NCBI GenBank assembly: GCA_900318545.1 | Contig: ONLC01000115.1 | Span: 1 to 6,868, forward strand | Direction of reading: 5' to 3' | DNA: 6,868 nt | Source of the DNA: an uncultured Eubacteriales bacterium | GTDB taxonomy: Bacteria > Bacillota > Clostridia > Oscillospirales > Ruminococcaceae | Shown here: one piece after another, positions 5,769 to 6,868 of the stretch | Position numbering within the stretch: position 1 is the stretch's first letter | How the letters are laid out: each line of letters opens with the position of its first letter | Notes under the pieces: model-generated | The model's input: the letters and a program-made list of their open reading frames with translations, nothing else | Database searches by the model: none | Told to the model about the DNA's origin: nothing | Program-made: the position numbers and the translations under genes

Positions 5769-6206
5769 TTATTCGATAACTATTTCATCATTTTCTTTTG
5801 GGATAGTTTTTACTATATAGTGAATGCATATTCAGGCCATAATGTTACACTGAGAGCGCTTTCTTTCCAATTCTTAAGATGTGATATGCCGTACCATGTT
5901 GCTAATTTATTTCGTCAACAAGGTAATCCCAGCCTGTGCACATAACCTGTGTTCTATACAGCAATGTTTCTGTCTTGCCTGTGCGCCCGTAGTGGTCTAT
6001 GTTGAAGCTCTTGACAGGAAGCTCTTGACAGTAATAGTCCTGCTTGTTATGGTATCATGATGAATTATGTTGACCGAATGCTCCGGCGGTGAAAGGAAAA
6101 GGCTGCTATAATTGATGATATGCCGTTTTAGCTCAATAATATCCAATGTATTTATCTGACCGTCTTCATTAATATCAGATTTTGTAAATAGTTTCCCGAT
6201 ATCTTT
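5769..6206 (-). pseudogene. Frameshifted remnant with one dockerin-like calcium-binding repeat
   Basis: Four consecutive stretches in changing minus-strand frames read as protein. Frame A (6206-5997) gives KDIGKLFTK then SDINEDGQINTLDIIELKRH; D-x-N-x-D-G-x-I-N-x-x-D is the dockerin type I / F-hand calcium loop with its helix. Frame B (about 6031-5902) gives NIDHYGRTGKTETLLY ... MCTGWDYLVDEIN. Frame C (5914-5813) gives KLATWYGISHLKNWKESA ... LWPEYAFT. Frame D ends YIVKTIPKENDEIVIE and TAA at 5769. Removing one copy of the 14-bp tandem duplication at 6004-6031 joins A to B in frame; one inserted base would join B to C. There is no start codon or ribosome binding site, and the 5' end overlaps the methyltransferase, so it is truncated as well. 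A full dockerin has two such repeats; only one is seen. I do not recognise the downstream part. Confidence 0.55.
6004..6031. repeat. Perfect 14-bp tandem duplication
   Basis: GAAGCTCTTGACAG occurs twice head to tail (6004-6017 and 6018-6031). Fourteen is not a multiple of three, so the duplication shifts the reading frame of the remnant around it. The two copies are identical, so the event looks recent or has been kept from diverging. Confidence 0.9.
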
Positions 6207-6868
6207 TTAAGCTGACCACACACTCTACATGAGTTGTCCTCGGAAAAAGATCAAAGCCTGTTATCTTTTCTGCTCTGTAGCCAAGCTCCCCCAGAATTGC
6301 ACAGTCCCTTGCTGCCGTTGCAGGGTTACAGGAAATCATTACTATACGCTCGGGCGACATTTTCCGCATATACTCGAGGGTATCCTTAGTACAACCCTTT
6401 CTTGCCGGGTCAGCGATGATGACATCGGGCTGCTCTCCCCTGTCAAAAAGAAGCTTTGCGGTCTTGCCTGCGTCACCGCAGATAAACTCGGCATTAGTTA
6501 TTCCGTTATTCAGAGCATTAAGCTTAGCATTTTCTATCGCCTGAGGTATTACCTCGACACCTATAAGCTTTTTGACTTTATCAGCCATCGAAAGCCCTAT
6601 AGTGCCCGCACCGCAGTATAGGTCAAGCAGCGTAGTATCATAAGAAAGCTCAGCATATTCCTGAGCCTTTGCGTAAAGACGCTCCGCCTGAACAGTATTC
6701 ACCTGATAAAACGACAGCGGAGAGATCGTTATACGGTTGCCGCACATAATGTCATCGATAGTGTCAGAGCCGTAAACGGTCTTGTTTTTTTCACCGAGAA
6801 TCCTGTTGGTGTTTCGGCTGTTCTCATTGAGAACAATGCTTTTTATGTCTGAGTACTTCTCGGACAGC
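6175..6868 (-). CDS. rlmD: TrmA/RlmD-family RNA uracil-C5 methyltransferase, C-terminal half
   Basis: 230 residues are visible; the start and the N-terminal half (TRAM domain and iron-sulphur cysteines in many relatives) lie beyond the right edge. The reading frame is open to the last base, with family-typical NTNRILGEKNKTVYG and ISPLSFYQVN before the catalytic domain. It transfers a methyl group from S-adenosylmethionine to C5 of a uridine, typically U1939 of 23S rRNA or a tRNA uridine. Visible motifs: SAM-binding LDLYCGAGTIGLS, DPARKGC (commonly DPPRKGC), nucleophile Cys in ISCNPATAARD (codon 6328-6330), and base Glu in THVECV. Clostridia often carry several paralogs, so the target nucleotide is uncertain. 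The C-terminus (SLKRYRETIYKI) extends a little past the usual end, over DNA shared with the dockerin remnant. The next terminator downstream is at 5734-5759. Confidence 0.9.
   Translation of the reverse strand, partial: LSEKYSDIKSIVLNENSRNTNRILGEKNKTVYGSDTIDDIMCGNRITISPLSFYQVNTVQAERLYAKAQEYAELSYDTTLLDLYCGAGTIGLSMADKVKKLIGVEVIPQAIENAKLNALNNGITNAEFICGDAGKTAKLLFDRGEQPDVIIADPARKGCTKDTLEYMRKMSPERIVMISCNPATAARDCAILGELGYRAEKITGFDLFPRTTHVECVVSLKRYRETIYKI

Noticed and set aside
5676..5945. Plus-strand open frame of 89 codons across the ligase upstream region
   Set aside because: It crosses the ligase promoter, a terminator and the remnant, has no ribosome binding site, and its translation shows no protein-like pattern.
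6229..6621. Plus-strand open frame of 130 codons antisense to the methyltransferase
   Set aside because: The opposite strand encodes intact methyltransferase motifs; this frame is Cys-rich and patternless and has no start signal.
1..6868. CRISPR array, tRNA, rRNA, insertion sequence or transposase
   Set aside because: No regularly spaced repeats, no cloverleaf or rRNA-like stretch, and no transposase frame on either strand.

Overview
The window looks like a gut- or rumen-type Oscillospiraceae (Ruminococcus-like) chromosome. Pointers are strong AGGAGG ribosome binding sites, an NAD-dependent DNA ligase, a 7TM sensor of the kind common in Clostridia, GC-rich palindromic intergenic repeats and a decayed dockerin-type calcium-binding repeat. 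The genus is an inference from style, not from a marker gene.

Left part (1-3386): a divergent locus. On the minus strand a 527-aa membrane receptor (595-2178) has a 7TM sensor domain, a PAS-like domain and a histidine-kinase-like tail in which the phospho-accepting His is Tyr and the N-box Asn is Glu. Its stop overlaps (ATGA) the start of a soluble PAS + HDELGH histidine kinase that runs off the left edge. On the plus strand are three small membrane-anchored proteins of unknown function (74, 163 and 62 aa). Between the two operons lie two copies of an 18-bp dyad. Each copy is centred 42.5 bp upstream of the inferred start of one of the two divergent promoters and separated from that promoter's extended -10 by the same 22 bp. 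The simplest reading is a split two-component system: a catalytically dead receptor pairs with a separate kinase, and a NarL/LuxR-type regulator (probably encoded beyond the left edge) activates both its own operon and the small-membrane-protein operon.

Middle (3353-3696): no gene. It holds a 12-bp-stem hairpin after the plus operon, two related GC-rich palindromic repeat copies, and a plus-strand terminator whose T-run overlaps the ligase stop codon.

Right part (3697-6868, minus strand): an NAD-dependent DNA ligase with all domains but with substitutions in otherwise conserved active-site motifs, read from its own consensus-like promoter. Upstream are a terminator and a frameshifted gene remnant (5769-6206) with one dockerin-like repeat; a 14-bp tandem duplication accounts for one of its frameshifts. 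Last is the C-terminal half of a TrmA/RlmD-family RNA uracil-C5 methyltransferase, cut by the right edge, whose last residues overlap the remnant.
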